Notes: generated from the sequence alone by a model not told the origin. Positions 16,608 through 25,851 are shown, counted from the stretch's first letter. The stretch is DNA of 64,000 nucleotides from Lactimicrobium massiliense (GCF_900343155.1 NZ_OUNG01000002.1:186001-250000), one strand, 5' to 3'. Translations and numbers: made by a program.

Positions 16608-18386
16608 ATGGACAATCCGGTGATCTATCAAATCAAAGATAATGAGACGGCACTGAAATGTCTGGAAAATGAACTGGAAACAGGACCGGATCAGAAGAAT
16701 GCCAGATTTATCCTGCGATATCCAACTGTGTATATCCACAATCTCAAAGGCAGCGATCATTACGAGGTGTATATCGGCGAGTCCAATAATATCATCCAGA
16801 GAACGATGCAGCACTATGAGACAGCGAAGCAGGATGATACCTGGCAGCACCGGTTTGTACAGGATGAAAATGCCAGACTGTTCATCATCGGACATGATCA
16901 CTTTAATAAGTCATTGACCCTGGATGTGGAAAACCGTCTGATGCATTACATGCTTGGCGTGCAGAAAGTGGAAAGAATCTATAACCGGCGCGGCAATGAG
17001 CAGGACAAGTATTTCCCGGAAGAAGAATTCAATGAAATTTTCCGGCGCATCTGGAAACAGCTGCATCATCTCAATGCAGACTTGTTTCCGGAGCAGCGGC
17101 TGATTGAAGAATCGGATATTTTCAAGGCATCCCCTTTCCATAAGCTGACTGATGAGCAAAAACATGATAAAGATATGATTCTGGAGATCATTGATACAGC
17201 TTTGCAGAGCCAGGAAATCGGTCAGCTGATCTTTGTCTCAGGAGAAGCAGGTACTGGCAAGACTGTCCTCAACAGCAACCTGTTCTATGAACTGTGCACT
17301 GCAAAAAAGCCGGATGGCTCTCCATATAACTGTCATCTGATTGTCAATCATGACCAGCAGTTGAAGGTATACCAGCAGATTGCCAGGAAGCTTGCTTTGA
17401 AGAGCGTGGACCGGGAAATTGTGAGCAAACCAACAGCCTTCATCAATAACCATATTGGCAGGCCGCCGGTGGATGTGGTGTTTGTGGATGAGGCACATCT
17501 GCTGTGGACACAGGGCAAGCAGTCCTACCGCGGGCATAATCAGCTGGAAGATCTGAGGAGGATGACCAAAGTCACCGTCATCATGTTTGACGAACATCAG
17601 ACCCTTCATACGCAGGAATACTGGGATCCTGCCTATGTAAGCAGGCTCAGGTCCGAGGCAAGAAATCAGATCGGTTCGAAAGGCATCAGCTACTATTTTG
17701 AGCTGAAACAACAGCTGCGTATTCAGGGAAGTCAGGAAACGGTGCACTGGATCAGGAATTTTACAGATCATCTGCAGCTGGATCCGATTCCGGCAGATGA
17801 AAACTATGATCTGAGAGTGTTTGACAGCCCAAAGAAACTGGAACAGGCAATCCGGGCAAGGGCAAGCCATGAACATACAAAGCTGTCCAGGATTCTTGCT
17901 ACATTTGACTGGGATTATATTGATAAAAAGAAGCCGGAACAGGATGATTACTGGTATGTCACGATTGGCGACTGGAAGATGCCATGGAACCTGCAGTTGC
18001 CCCGCATCGCAAATGGCAGAAAGCAGCAGAAACAACTGAAGGAAATGTCGTGGGCAGAACAGCCTGTTTCTCTTAATGAAGTTGGTTCCACCTTTACAAT
18101 TCAGGGCTTTGATCTCAATTATGCGGGTGTCATTCTCGGCCCTTCGGTAAAATACAGAAATGGCAAAATTGTCATTGATCCTTCGCAGAGTGCAGATAAG
18201 AAAGCGACCCAGTTCCGCACGCTTGCAGATGGAAGCCGGGCACAGTTTGGAAGGGAATTCATCCGCAATGAGATCAACGTGCTGCTGACAAGAGGGGTAC
18301 AGGGATTATATCTGTATGCGGTGGATGATGAGCTGAGAGCAGCATTGCTGAAAGCGGCAGGACCTGCCATGAAAAGATATTCCTGA
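16608..18386 (+). CDS. GIY-YIG nuclease / DUF2075 ATPase fusion
   Basis: A 592-residue two-part protein. Residues 35-130 form a GIY-YIG-type nuclease domain: 'VYIHN' (41-45), 'VYIGESNNIIQR' (54-65, with the arginine) and a catalytic-type glutamate in 'LDVENRLMHYM' (about 108). Residues 200-590 are a DUF2075 SF1-helicase-like ATPase: Walker A 'SGEAGTGKT' (211-219), 'VVFVDEAHLLW' with a DEAH box (294-297), 'MFDEHQTLHTQE' and a UvrD-like C-terminal motif 'INVLLTRGVQGLYLY'. It likely tracks or unwinds nucleic acid and cuts it. ATG 16608 is preferred to GTG 16599 because GGGGTGA sits five bases before it. It follows the MazG-like gene closely. The function is not known; phage defence is plausible. 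Confidence 0.85.
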   Translation: MDNPVIYQIKDNETALKCLENELETGPDQKNARFILRYPTVYIHNLKGSDHYEVYIGESNNIIQRTMQHYETAKQDDTWQHRFVQDENARLFIIGHDHFNKSLTLDVENRLMHYMLGVQKVERIYNRRGNEQDKYFPEEEFNEIFRRIWKQLHHLNADLFPEQRLIEESDIFKASPFHKLTDEQKHDKDMILEIIDTALQSQEIGQLIFVSGEAGTGKTVLNSNLFYELCTAKKPDGSPYNCHLIVNHDQQLKVYQQIARKLALKSVDREIVSKPTAFINNHIGRPPVDVVFVDEAHLLWTQGKQSYRGHNQLEDLRRMTKVTVIMFDEHQTLHTQEYWDPAYVSRLRSEARNQIGSKGISYYFELKQQLRIQGSQETVHWIRNFTDHLQLDPIPADENYDLRVFDSPKKLEQAIRARASHEHTKLSRILATFDWDYIDKKKPEQDDYWYVTIGDWKMPWNLQLPRIANGRKQQKQLKEMSWAEQPVSLNEVGSTFTIQGFDLNYAGVILGPSVKYRNGKIVIDPSQSADKKATQFRTLADGSRAQFGREFIRNEINVLLTRGVQGLYLYAVDDELRAALLKAAGPAMKRYS

Positions 18387-18480
18387 AATGGCGGCGGTTT
18401 TGCCTGCTGAAAAGATGATTCAGGAGATTCTGAAAACGGCAGGTGTTTATTAACAGGACATATGAGGGAGGAAGTATCTC

Positions 18481-18825
18481 TTGAACCCGATTGATGAATA
18501 TATTGCAAAGCAGGATGAAGCTGTACAGGATAATCTAAATGCTGTCAGAGATACAATCCGTTCGGTACTGCCAGATGCTGTTGAGAAGATATCCTGGGGG
18601 ATGCCTACATGGTGGGACAAACACAATCTGATCCATATGGCAGCTGCGAAACATCACATTGGTATCTATCCTGGTGGTGATGGTGTAGAATACTTCACTG
18701 CTGAGCTGAAAAAGCGCAATCTCCGTTACAGCAAGGGTGCGATTCAGATTCCGTATGATGATACACTGCCTCTGGATCTGATCCAAGAGATTGCGGTATG
18801 GTGCGGTGTGCATCATAAGGAGTGA
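18481..18825 (+). CDS. DUF1801/YdhG-like protein
   Basis: A 114-residue protein of the DUF1801 (YdhG/YyhB-like) family, fold similar to the frataxin-like Fra/YdhG proteins sometimes linked to iron handling. Typical are 'VRDTIRSVLPDAVEKISWGMPTWW', 'HIGIYPGGDGVEYF' and 'YSKGAIQIPYDDTLPLDLI'. The start is TTG at 18481, behind a strong GAGGGAGGA site. The next gene begins four bases after its stop, so the two are cotranscribed. Biochemical role is unsettled. Confidence 0.8.
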   Translation: MNPIDEYIAKQDEAVQDNLNAVRDTIRSVLPDAVEKISWGMPTWWDKHNLIHMAAAKHHIGIYPGGDGVEYFTAELKKRNLRYSKGAIQIPYDDTLPLDLIQEIAVWCGVHHKE

Positions 18826-18829
18826 GTGT

Positions 18830-19378
18830 ATGGGGAAGATTTATTTTGTCCGCCATGGACAGACGGTATGGAACGTGGAAAACAAGATCTGCGGATCTAC
18901 CGACAGTCCATTGACAGAAAAGGGAAGACAGCAGGCGAAGGAAACCGGCATGGAATTAAAGAGAAGAATCGATGCTGGTGAGGTGCATATTGATGAGATT
19001 CTGTGCTCGCCATTGAGCCGTGCATATGATACAGCTTTGGAAATTGCAAAGATCACAGGTCTTCCTGTACGCGTGGAGCCAAGACTGCGCGAACAGTGCT
19101 TTGGCAGATGGGAGGGTCTTGCCCGTGACAGCAGGGAATTTGCTTTGGCAAGAAGGAACTTCTGTGACAGCTATGCTGGCGGGGAATCCATGATGCGGAT
19201 GGCGCAACGTATCTATAATCTGCTGGATGAATTGAAGCAGGATACAGATAAGACCTATCTGCTGGTCGCACATAATGGCATTGCCAGAATCACGGAATCC
19301 TATTTCCATGATATGAGCAATGAGGAATTTGCGAACTATGGCATCAAAAACGGTCAGATCATTGTATACGATTTCTGA
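18830..19378 (+). CDS. Histidine phosphatase family protein (phosphoglycerate mutase-like)
   Basis: A 182-residue enzyme of histidine phosphatase branch 1. The phosphorylated histidine is in 'IYFVRHGQTVWN' near the N-terminus, with 'SPLSRAYDTALEIA' (conserved Arg), 'REQCFGRWEG' (catalytic Glu) and the second His in 'YLLVAHNGI'. Such proteins dephosphorylate small phosphoesters such as alpha-ribazole phosphate, sugar phosphates or 3-phosphoglycerate; the substrate cannot be fixed here. It follows the DUF1801 gene by four bases and converges on cls, with stops directly adjacent and no clear terminator between. Confidence 0.9.
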   Translation: MGKIYFVRHGQTVWNVENKICGSTDSPLTEKGRQQAKETGMELKRRIDAGEVHIDEILCSPLSRAYDTALEIAKITGLPVRVEPRLREQCFGRWEGLARDSREFALARRNFCDSYAGGESMMRMAQRIYNLLDELKQDTDKTYLLVAHNGIARITESYFHDMSNEEFANYGIKNGQIIVYDF

Positions 19379-20893
19379 TCACATTTGTGCTGCAAACAGC
19401 TTGATGAAGCCGATAGCCATCCGCTGGAAGATGTTTTCTTTAATGTCGCCTTTGTGCATCTGATGAGATACCTGATAGCATGCAATCATATCATCTCTGA
19501 TATTCATGACTTTCTTTGAACCGCACAGATATGTGCCGTTTTCAAAGTGCAGATACAAAGAGCGGTAATCCAGATTGATGGTGCCTACAGTGGCAGCTTT
19601 ATCATCGCTGACAAAAACCTTGGCATGATTGAAGCCGGGTGTGTATTCATAGATCTTCACACCTCCCGCAATCAGATTCTGATAGAACGATCTGGTGATA
19701 TACCAGACTGTTTTTTTATCCGCAACACCAGGAGTCAGAATTCTGACATCCACACCCCGCTTTGCGGCAAGAATCAGAGCATTCTCCAGTTCTGTGTCAA
19801 TAATCAGATAGGGTGTAGAGATATATACATACTTCTTTGCATTGTTCAGGATGTTCATGTAAACATTCTGGCCGGTGCTTTCATTGTCAAACGGGCTGTC
19901 TCCATAGGCGGCAATATAGCCATCCGCTTCACCCTGTTCAGCCTGGGCGTGAAAGATGCTGAAATCCTCATCCGTTGGCCGCAAAGCATTCCAGTTCGTC
20001 AGAAACAGAACAGTATAGGACCAGACAGCTTCACCCTTGATGCGGATACAGTTATCTTTCCAGTGTCCGTGTTTTACGATGCGGTTGATATATTCATCCG
20101 CCAGGTTGATACCGCCGGAGAAAGCTGTCTTACCATCAATCACCATGATCTTGCGGTGATCCCGGTGATTCATGACTGCACCAATGACAGGATTGAGCTT
20201 ATTGAAACGCACACATTTGATGCCTTCCTGCTCCAATTGCTTTGCATAAGAAGCTGGCAGCGTGGCAAGAGAACCCATGTCATCGTACATCACCCGTACA
20301 TCCAGGCCCTGCTGTGCCTTCTGCTTCAGAATCTCCAGCATGCCATCCCACATCACACCTCTTTCAATGATGAAGTATTCCAGAAAGATGAACTTCTCTG
20401 CTTTGCGCATCTCTTCCAGCATGACGGGATAGCCGTCATCTCCGAGTGGATAATAGTCAAAGCCGGTATTGTGATAGATCGGGAAGCCGGCAGTGGCACT
20501 GAGATAGTGCACATCACCGGACAGATCCGGCATTTCTGCCTGCAGATCATGAAGAGCCCTGGGATCCTGCTGCAGACAGCAGCTGGCTTTTCTGGTTTCT
20601 TTGACAAGAGCAGAGATTGTTCTGGAAGCGACCAGATTGGCACCCAGGAATAAGTAGATCAGTGTTCCTGGCAGCGGGAACAGCAGAATCAGCAGAATCC
20701 ACATCATATCAAATGACAGGTGGCGGGAATTGTTAATGACAGTGATGACAATGACCGTGCTGATCAGTCTGAGTACCAGATCTACCCATGCAAAGCTTGT
20801 GAAGAAGTGGAATAATCCCAGAACAATTGCGATTTCAACGATACCGCCCAGAATCAGAATTGCCGGCCGCAGCAGTTTCTCAACATATTTCAT
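19379..20893 (-). CDS. cls: Cardiolipin synthase (two HKD phospholipase D motifs)
   Basis: A 504-residue membrane enzyme that condenses two phosphatidylglycerols to cardiolipin. Two N-terminal transmembrane helices ('LLRPAILILGGIVEIAIVLG' and 'MMWILLILLFPLPGTLIYLFLG') are followed by two phospholipase D domains with HKD motifs 'NHRDHRKIMVIDG' and 'GFNHAKVFVSDD'. The start is uncertain. I chose ATG 20893 ('MKYVEKLLRP'), with GGAAAGG about a dozen bases upstream; an in-frame ATG at 20917 and a longer frame to 20995 lack ribosome sites. It is divergent from MATE 2 across the shared palindrome at 20965. Confidence 0.92.
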   Translation of the reverse strand: MKYVEKLLRPAILILGGIVEIAIVLGLFHFFTSFAWVDLVLRLISTVIVITVINNSRHLSFDMMWILLILLFPLPGTLIYLFLGANLVASRTISALVKETRKASCCLQQDPRALHDLQAEMPDLSGDVHYLSATAGFPIYHNTGFDYYPLGDDGYPVMLEEMRKAEKFIFLEYFIIERGVMWDGMLEILKQKAQQGLDVRVMYDDMGSLATLPASYAKQLEQEGIKCVRFNKLNPVIGAVMNHRDHRKIMVIDGKTAFSGGINLADEYINRIVKHGHWKDNCIRIKGEAVWSYTVLFLTNWNALRPTDEDFSIFHAQAEQGEADGYIAAYGDSPFDNESTGQNVYMNILNNAKKYVYISTPYLIIDTELENALILAAKRGVDVRILTPGVADKKTVWYITRSFYQNLIAGGVKIYEYTPGFNHAKVFVSDDKAATVGTINLDYRSLYLHFENGTYLCGSKKVMNIRDDMIACYQVSHQMHKGDIKENIFQRMAIGFIKLFAAQM

Positions 20894-20964
20894 AAGCAGT
20901 GATGCCCTTTCCGGCATAATGTGAGCCGTTATGGTGCTATTATACGACATCCTGCCAGAACAAA

Positions 20965-20981
20965 TTTCCAACATTTGGAAA
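20965..20981. promoter_or_regulatory. 17-bp palindrome TTTCCAA-CAT-TTGGAAA, candidate operator
   Basis: Perfect inverted repeat between the divergent cls and MATE 2 genes. It matches the TTTCCA-N5-TGGAAA pattern at 839-855 exactly in half-sites and spacing. Confidence 0.5.
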
Positions 20982-21041
20982 AACAGTAAACACAATGGTA
21001 AATCTCTGCTAGAGTTACTGCATCAAAGGGAGGAAGAGGAG

Positions 21042-22403
21042 ATGGAACAACAAACAGAGACATATGACCGCAGAAAACTGCTTCAGGAAACAGTGAAACT
21101 GGCATGGCCCGCTGTTCTTGAAAGCTTTTTTATATCTCTGGCAGGGATGATTGACACCATGATGGTTTCCTCCCTTGGCACCTATGCGGTGGCAGCAGTT
21201 GGTCTGACCACCCAGCCAAAGTTCATTACCCTGGCAGTCTTCTTTTCAACAAATGTGGCCGTTTCTGCCCTGGTTGCAAGAAGAAAGGGACAGAATGACA
21301 GGCGCAATGCTAATGAAGTATTGGTAACAGCACTGTGGTTTACAGTGATTGTCTGTATTGCTTTGAGCATCCTGTCTGTTGCATTTGCCAGCCCCATCAT
21401 CAGACTCTGCGGCTCCAACAGTGATACCCATGATGCCGCTGTGATCTACTTCCGGGTCATCCAGGGCGGCATGATCTTCAATGTACTGACCATGGTGATT
21501 AACGCAGCCCAGCGCGGGGCCGGCAATACCAAGATCGCCATGACAACCAATATCGTTTCTTCCCTTGTCAACATTTGCTTTAATTATTTACTGATCAACG
21601 GCAACTTTGGTTTCCCGGAATGGCATCTGTTCGGTGCTGCTGTGGCAACGGTGCTTGGCACCATCGCTTCCTTTGCCATGTCACTGCAGTCCCTGTTCAA
21701 AAAGAACTCTTTTGTTTCGATTCCCTATATTGTAAAAGAAAAGGTCAGTGCTTCCTTGAACGTCATGCAGTCCATCTGGCATCTCGCCTATAACCTGTTG
21801 ATTGAAAACTTTGCAATGAGAGTGGGCTTTATGACAACGGCCGTCATTGCTGCAAGACTTGGCACCGATGCCTTTGCGGCCCACCAGGTAGGTATGAATT
21901 TCCTGAGCCTGACATTCTCCTTCGGCGATGGCATGCAGGTCGCTGCGGTTGCTTTGATCGGCCGCTCCCTTGGTGAAAAGAAACCAGATCTGGCAAAGAT
22001 CTATGGCAGCCTCTGCCAGCATGTCGGTCTGGCCATCTCCATCGTTGTTGCCATTATCTTCTTCTTTTTCGGCAAAACATTATTCTCCATGTTTTTCAAT
22101 GCCCCAGATATCCTGTCAGATGGTGTGCTGATCTCCAGATTCATCATCGTCATTGCTCTGTTCCAGATCTCTCAGGTCATCTACGGCGGCTGCCTGCGCG
22201 GTGCCGGTGATGTCAAATACTGCCTGTTTGCCTCACTGCTCAGTGTGACGCTTATCCGTACCATTGTTACATGGATGCTGACATCCGTATTTGCACTTGG
22301 CCTGACGGGTATCTGGCTCGGTGTTCTTTCTGATCAATTCTCACGCTTTGTTCTTCTCAGATACCGTTTCGAGAAGGGTGAATGGACACAACTGCGTATC
22401 TAA
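21042..22403 (+). CDS. MATE family efflux transporter (2 of 4)
   Basis: A 453-residue multidrug and toxin extrusion pump with about twelve transmembrane helices. Typical motifs are 'KLAWPAVLESFFISLAGMIDTMMVSSLGTYAVAAVGLTTQPKF' and, in the second half, 'AARLGTDAFAAHQVGMNFLSLTFSFGDGMQVAAVALIGRSLG'. The ATG at 21042 directly follows a GGGAGGAAGAGGAG site; an upstream ATG at 20931 is rejected because it would place the candidate operator inside the gene. The stop codon overlaps the left arm of its terminator. Confidence 0.93.
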   Translation: MEQQTETYDRRKLLQETVKLAWPAVLESFFISLAGMIDTMMVSSLGTYAVAAVGLTTQPKFITLAVFFSTNVAVSALVARRKGQNDRRNANEVLVTALWFTVIVCIALSILSVAFASPIIRLCGSNSDTHDAAVIYFRVIQGGMIFNVLTMVINAAQRGAGNTKIAMTTNIVSSLVNICFNYLLINGNFGFPEWHLFGAAVATVLGTIASFAMSLQSLFKKNSFVSIPYIVKEKVSASLNVMQSIWHLAYNLLIENFAMRVGFMTTAVIAARLGTDAFAAHQVGMNFLSLTFSFGDGMQVAAVALIGRSLGEKKPDLAKIYGSLCQHVGLAISIVVAIIFFFFGKTLFSMFFNAPDILSDGVLISRFIIVIALFQISQVIYGGCLRGAGDVKYCLFASLLSVTLIRTIVTWMLTSVFALGLTGIWLGVLSDQFSRFVLLRYRFEKGEWTQLRI

Positions 22404-22440
22404 AAAGACATGCCTGCTTATCTCAGACATGTCTTTTTAT
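22403..22440 (+). terminator. Terminator overlapping the MATE 2 stop
   Basis: AAAAGACATG/CATGTCTTTT, a 10 bp stem with a 15-base loop and a T run. Confidence 0.75.
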
Positions 22441-22508
22441 CAGGAGGATCCAGGCAATTGCTGTCTTGCCTGCATGCATGCTTTCCTTCTGCTTTGGCAG
22501 CAGGGATG

Positions 22509-22670
22509 TCATGCTGTGAAGGTCTTCATCAATGAAGTGCCGCCCCGCTTGCAGGCAGCGGTCACATGCGTATAAACTTGCTTGGCATCCCTGCTGGCCA
22601 GAATCGAAACACCGGCAGTGCCAAGCAGGAAACCGTACGCAATCATTCTTGCATTTGTCCAGGAACTCAT
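22509..22670 (-). CDS. Very small DUF6110-like protein (53 residues)
   Basis: A short gene read directly from the minus strand: it begins 'MSSWTNARMIAYGF', continues 'LLGTAGVSILASRDAKQVYT' and ends 'MKTFTA'. The pattern of a hydrophobic GTAG segment followed by S-x-DAKKVYTH-x-TAA and MKT matches DUF6110 proteins of Firmicutes, which are usually longer (around 80 residues with an acidic C-terminal tail). This copy may have lost its tail. AAAGGAGAA lies seven bases before the ATG, a strong ribosome site, which supports a real gene. A palindrome spans its likely promoter. DUF6110 genes are often found beside metal P-type ATPases; none is present here. Confidence 0.7.
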   Translation of the reverse strand: MSSWTNARMIAYGFLLGTAGVSILASRDAKQVYTHVTAACKRGGTSLMKTFTA

Positions 22671-22694
22671 GAATCTATTCTCCTTTTTTATACG

Positions 22695-22714
22695 GTTAGT
22701 ATATATAAACTAAC
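22695..22714. promoter_or_regulatory. Palindromic operator GTTAGT-N8-ACTAAC over promoter of the small gene
   Basis: Perfect 6+6 inverted repeat. On the minus strand TATACT (22704-22699) inside it could serve as -10, with TTAAAG 18 bp upstream as -35, so a bound repressor would block the 53-residue gene. The cognate regulator is unknown and not adjacent. Confidence 0.5.
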
Positions 22715-23199
22715 TAGTTTTGCTTTAACGCATACACAGATTTTGTCAATGTGCATTTGTACTGGCTTCAACAGTCTTTTTGCAAGTAACACGAATTTGA
22801 AATGATGACTTTCAGATATGAAAGCGCAATGGGGAACATTGCAATCAGATACGTATGCGATTTGGTACATGGTGCTGCATCTGACGTGACACATCCCATG
22901 GTTTTACCAAAATATGCATTTTTGATTTTCTGATCATAAATCGAAAATCTTTTGAAAAACAGACAATAATGAGGTACACATTTTGCAGAAAGTGTTTTTC
23001 TATAGCACAAACTGGCGAAGAAAAACAGAAAAAAGTGTCTGAAATACGATTTTAGAAGTAAAAATCATAGCCGAATGTAAGAATTTACATGAAAAGTGTA
23101 GATAGAGTTAACAAATTATGAAAAAATCATGAAATTTAATATTGTAATTTTCACGGATGGCCTTAAAATTGCAATTAATTCCAGAGAGGGGGAATATAA
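22715..23199 (+). promoter_or_regulatory. Long AT-rich leader of the opp operon with putative promoter
   Basis: About 480 bp with no convincing gene; short frames here have no family features. The last part holds TTGTAA (23142-23147), a 16 bp spacer and TAAAAT (23164-23169), 31 bases before the oppA start. The AT-rich tract upstream (23040-23140) could act as an UP element or be bound by a regulator. No riboswitch or T-box pattern was recognised. Confidence 0.4.
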
Positions 23200-24837
23200 A
23201 TGACAGCTTACAAGAAACCACTGGCATTGGCTCTTGCATTGGCAATGCTGGCGGGCTGCGGAGGCAGCGGCAGTGGTACTGCTGCAGCCAGCAGCGGAAC
23301 TTCTGGATCCGGCAAGACGGTAACCGTCGCAATGGATGCAGATTTGAACACAATGGATTATGAGTATGCAACAGATGGCAACTCCTTCATCATGCAGTCA
23401 ATGTGTGAAGCAGGACTGGCACAGCTGGATGCGGATGGTCAGGCACAGCCTGATCTGGCAGAGAGCTGGGATGTCAGCGATGATGGCAAGACATATACCT
23501 TCCATCTGCGTGATGGCATTAAGTGGTCCAATGGTGATCCGGTGACTGCTTCTGACTTTGTCTATGGATGGCAGCGTCTGGTCGATCCTGATCTGGCTTC
23601 TGAGTATAACTTCATTGAAACAACGATCGGCGTTGAGAATGCGGCTGATATTATTGCCGGTACCAAGGATAAGAGTGAGCTTGGTGTTGAGGCAACCGAT
23701 GACAAGACATTTGTTGTTCATCTGACCCAGCCGTGCGGATTCCTGCTTTCACTGATGGCATTCCCGTCCTTCTTCCCGCTGAATCAGAAGTTCTATGAGT
23801 CTGAAGGCGACAATTTTGCCCAGAGTATTGATGATCTGCTGTACTGTGGTCCGTATACAATGACAGACTGGCAGACAGGCAACCAGTATACATTCACAAA
23901 GAATGATGATTACTGGGATGCATCCAATACAGATGTTGATACTGTAACCTTCAAGTTCCTGCAGGATACACAGTCCGCTATGCTTGAATATCAGTCTGGC
24001 AATATTGATGTTGTCAAGCTGGCCAGTGAGCAGGTTGATGCATATAAGGATCAGGAGGGCTTTACAACCCGTCTGCAGGGATATGCATGGAGACTTGATT
24101 ACAACTTTGACAATGCAACACTGCAGAACAAGGATCTGCGTGAGGCTATCTCGCTTGCCATTGACCGTGACAGCATTGCCAAGGATGTTCTGAAAGATGG
24201 TTCTGTTGCGGCAGAGGGCTTCATCCCGAAGGAATTCGCATATGGACCGGATGGCAAGGATTATCGTGATACTGCCGGCACACTGATCAAGGAAGATGTT
24301 ACGGCTGCGCAGGCTGCTTATGCAAAGGCTAAGGAAGCTCTGGGTGGAGATGTCACAGTTACCCTGTTGTTCGAGGATTCTGAAGCGAGCAAGGCTGTGG
24401 CTGAGAACCTGCAGCAGCAGCTGCAGACGAATCTGCCTGGCCTGACTGTCAATCTGGATTCCAAGCCTAAGAAGACAAGACTGGATCTGATGACAAAGCA
24501 TGAGTATGAGATTGGTCTGACCAGATGGGGTCCTGACTATGCAGACCCGCAGACATATCTGGATCTGTTCAAGTCTGATATTGCTGGTTACAACGGCTCT
24601 TACAGCAATGATGATTACAATGCGCTGCTGAACAAGGCTGAGACAGGTGATGATGCATCTGATGCCGAGGCACGCTGGGCTGATCTGGTTGCTGCAGAGA
24701 AGATGCTGCTGGATGATTATGCAACCTGCCCGGTATATCAGAATGGCGGTGCGATGATGATCAATCCGAAGGTTACAGGAATTGAGTTCCACAACGCAGG
24801 TGTCGATTCCTATCGTCATATGAAGAGAGCTGCTTAA
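23200..24837 (+). CDS. oppA: Oligopeptide ABC transporter, substrate-binding lipoprotein
   Basis: A 545-residue extracellular lipoprotein of the SBP family 5 (OppA). The signal peptide ends in the lipobox 'MLAGC' with lipidated Cys20, followed by a Ser/Gly-rich linker. The mature part shows 'YTFHLRDGIKWSNGDPVTASDFVYGWQRLVDP', typical of peptide-binding OppA, and 'LREAISLAIDRDSIAKDVL'. It captures peptides for the OppBCDF permease encoded downstream. GAGAGGGGG lies upstream of the ATG. A stable hairpin between oppA and oppB probably lets oppA be made in excess. Confidence 0.95.
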   Translation: MTAYKKPLALALALAMLAGCGGSGSGTAAASSGTSGSGKTVTVAMDADLNTMDYEYATDGNSFIMQSMCEAGLAQLDADGQAQPDLAESWDVSDDGKTYTFHLRDGIKWSNGDPVTASDFVYGWQRLVDPDLASEYNFIETTIGVENAADIIAGTKDKSELGVEATDDKTFVVHLTQPCGFLLSLMAFPSFFPLNQKFYESEGDNFAQSIDDLLYCGPYTMTDWQTGNQYTFTKNDDYWDASNTDVDTVTFKFLQDTQSAMLEYQSGNIDVVKLASEQVDAYKDQEGFTTRLQGYAWRLDYNFDNATLQNKDLREAISLAIDRDSIAKDVLKDGSVAAEGFIPKEFAYGPDGKDYRDTAGTLIKEDVTAAQAAYAKAKEALGGDVTVTLLFEDSEASKAVAENLQQQLQTNLPGLTVNLDSKPKKTRLDLMTKHEYEIGLTRWGPDYADPQTYLDLFKSDIAGYNGSYSNDDYNALLNKAETGDDASDAEARWADLVAAEKMLLDDYATCPVYQNGGAMMINPKVTGIEFHNAGVDSYRHMKRAA

Positions 24838-24860
24838 GGCTCATTCATCACACAACGATC

Positions 24861-24890
24861 ATGGAGCGGGTTTAACAAAACTCGCTCCAT
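24861..24890 (+). terminator. Intercistronic hairpin between oppA and oppB
   Basis: ATGGAGCG-G-GTTT / AAAC-T-CGCTCCAT, a 13 bp stem with a four-base loop. There is no strong T run after it, so it more likely stabilises the oppA mRNA or attenuates than fully terminates. Confidence 0.6.
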
Positions 24891-24912
24891 TCTATGTTAG
24901 AAAGGATAGTTT

Positions 24913-25848
24913 ATGACAAAATACATACTGAAGCGATTGCTGATCAGTATCCTGACCCTGCTGGTCATCATCTTTGTCCTGTTCCTGATGCTGGATCTGA
25001 TGCCGGGATCTCCATTCAATGATGAGAAACTGACAGCATCCCAGAAGGCTGCCCTGTATGCCAAGTACGGCCTGGACAAGCCATTCTTCGTGCGATTCCT
25101 CAAATATCTCGTCAATATGCTGCATGGAGATCTCGGTGTCTCCTACGTATTGACCAAGAACAGATCAGTCACAGCAATGCTGATGGGACCGCTTGGCGTC
25201 TCCATCCGCATTGGCGCCCAGGCCATGGTGCTTGGCTCGATTCTCGGACTTCTGCTTGGCATTGCCGCAGCACTCCATCATAACAGCTGGATTGATTCCC
25301 TGTGCTCTGTTGTCTCCATTCTTGGTGTCTCCATTCCATCCTATGTATTCGCCCTGCTGCTGGCCTTCTATATCGGCTTCAAGCTCAAGTGGGCACCGAT
25401 CCTCTACAACACTTCCATTCCCTTCTCATCAAGTGTTCTTCCTACGATTGCACTTGCCATGTTCCCGATGGCTAACATCTCCCGTTTCACCCGTTCTGAA
25501 ATGATCGATGTGCTGGGATCTGATTATATTTCCCTGGTTGAAGCAAAAGGCGTCAAGGAACGTCCGCTGATTGTCCACCATGCCCTGCGTAATACGCTGA
25601 TTCCGCTTGTTACTATTATGGGACCGCTGCTGGTCAACCTGCTGACAGGTTCCATGGTCGTGGAAAAGGTGTTTGCCATTCCCGGCATTGGTATGTTAAT
25701 GGTGCAGGCCATTCAGTCCAATGACTATAACGTTGTCATTGCGTGTGCCTTCACGTATTCCGCCATGTACATCATCATGATGCTCATTGTTGATGTACTC
25801 TATGGCGTCATTGATCCTCGCATCAGAGTGGCGAAAGGAGGAAATTAA
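24913..25848 (+). CDS. oppB: Oligopeptide ABC transporter permease OppB
   Basis: A 311-residue inner-membrane permease of the binding-protein-dependent transport family. It starts with the typical 'MTKYILKRLLISILTLLVIIFVLFLMLDLMPGSPF' and ends with the EAA loop and last helices 'EAKGVKERPLIVHHALRNTLIPLVTIMGPLLVNLLTGSMVVEKVFAIPGIG'. About six transmembrane segments. It pairs with OppC, whose gene starts three bases after its stop. AGAAAGGA is the ribosome site. Confidence 0.95.
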   Translation: MTKYILKRLLISILTLLVIIFVLFLMLDLMPGSPFNDEKLTASQKAALYAKYGLDKPFFVRFLKYLVNMLHGDLGVSYVLTKNRSVTAMLMGPLGVSIRIGAQAMVLGSILGLLLGIAAALHHNSWIDSLCSVVSILGVSIPSYVFALLLAFYIGFKLKWAPILYNTSIPFSSSVLPTIALAMFPMANISRFTRSEMIDVLGSDYISLVEAKGVKERPLIVHHALRNTLIPLVTIMGPLLVNLLTGSMVVEKVFAIPGIGMLMVQAIQSNDYNVVIACAFTYSAMYIIMMLIVDVLYGVIDPRIRVAKGGN

Positions 25849-25851
25849 CCT

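Noticed and set aside
19547..20653. 368-codon plus-strand frame opposite cls
   Set aside because: It is a long antisense shadow of the cardiolipin synthase gene; composition and lack of motifs speak against it.
23749..24819. 356-codon minus-strand frame opposite oppA
   Set aside because: Antisense shadow caused by codon bias in oppA; no family features.
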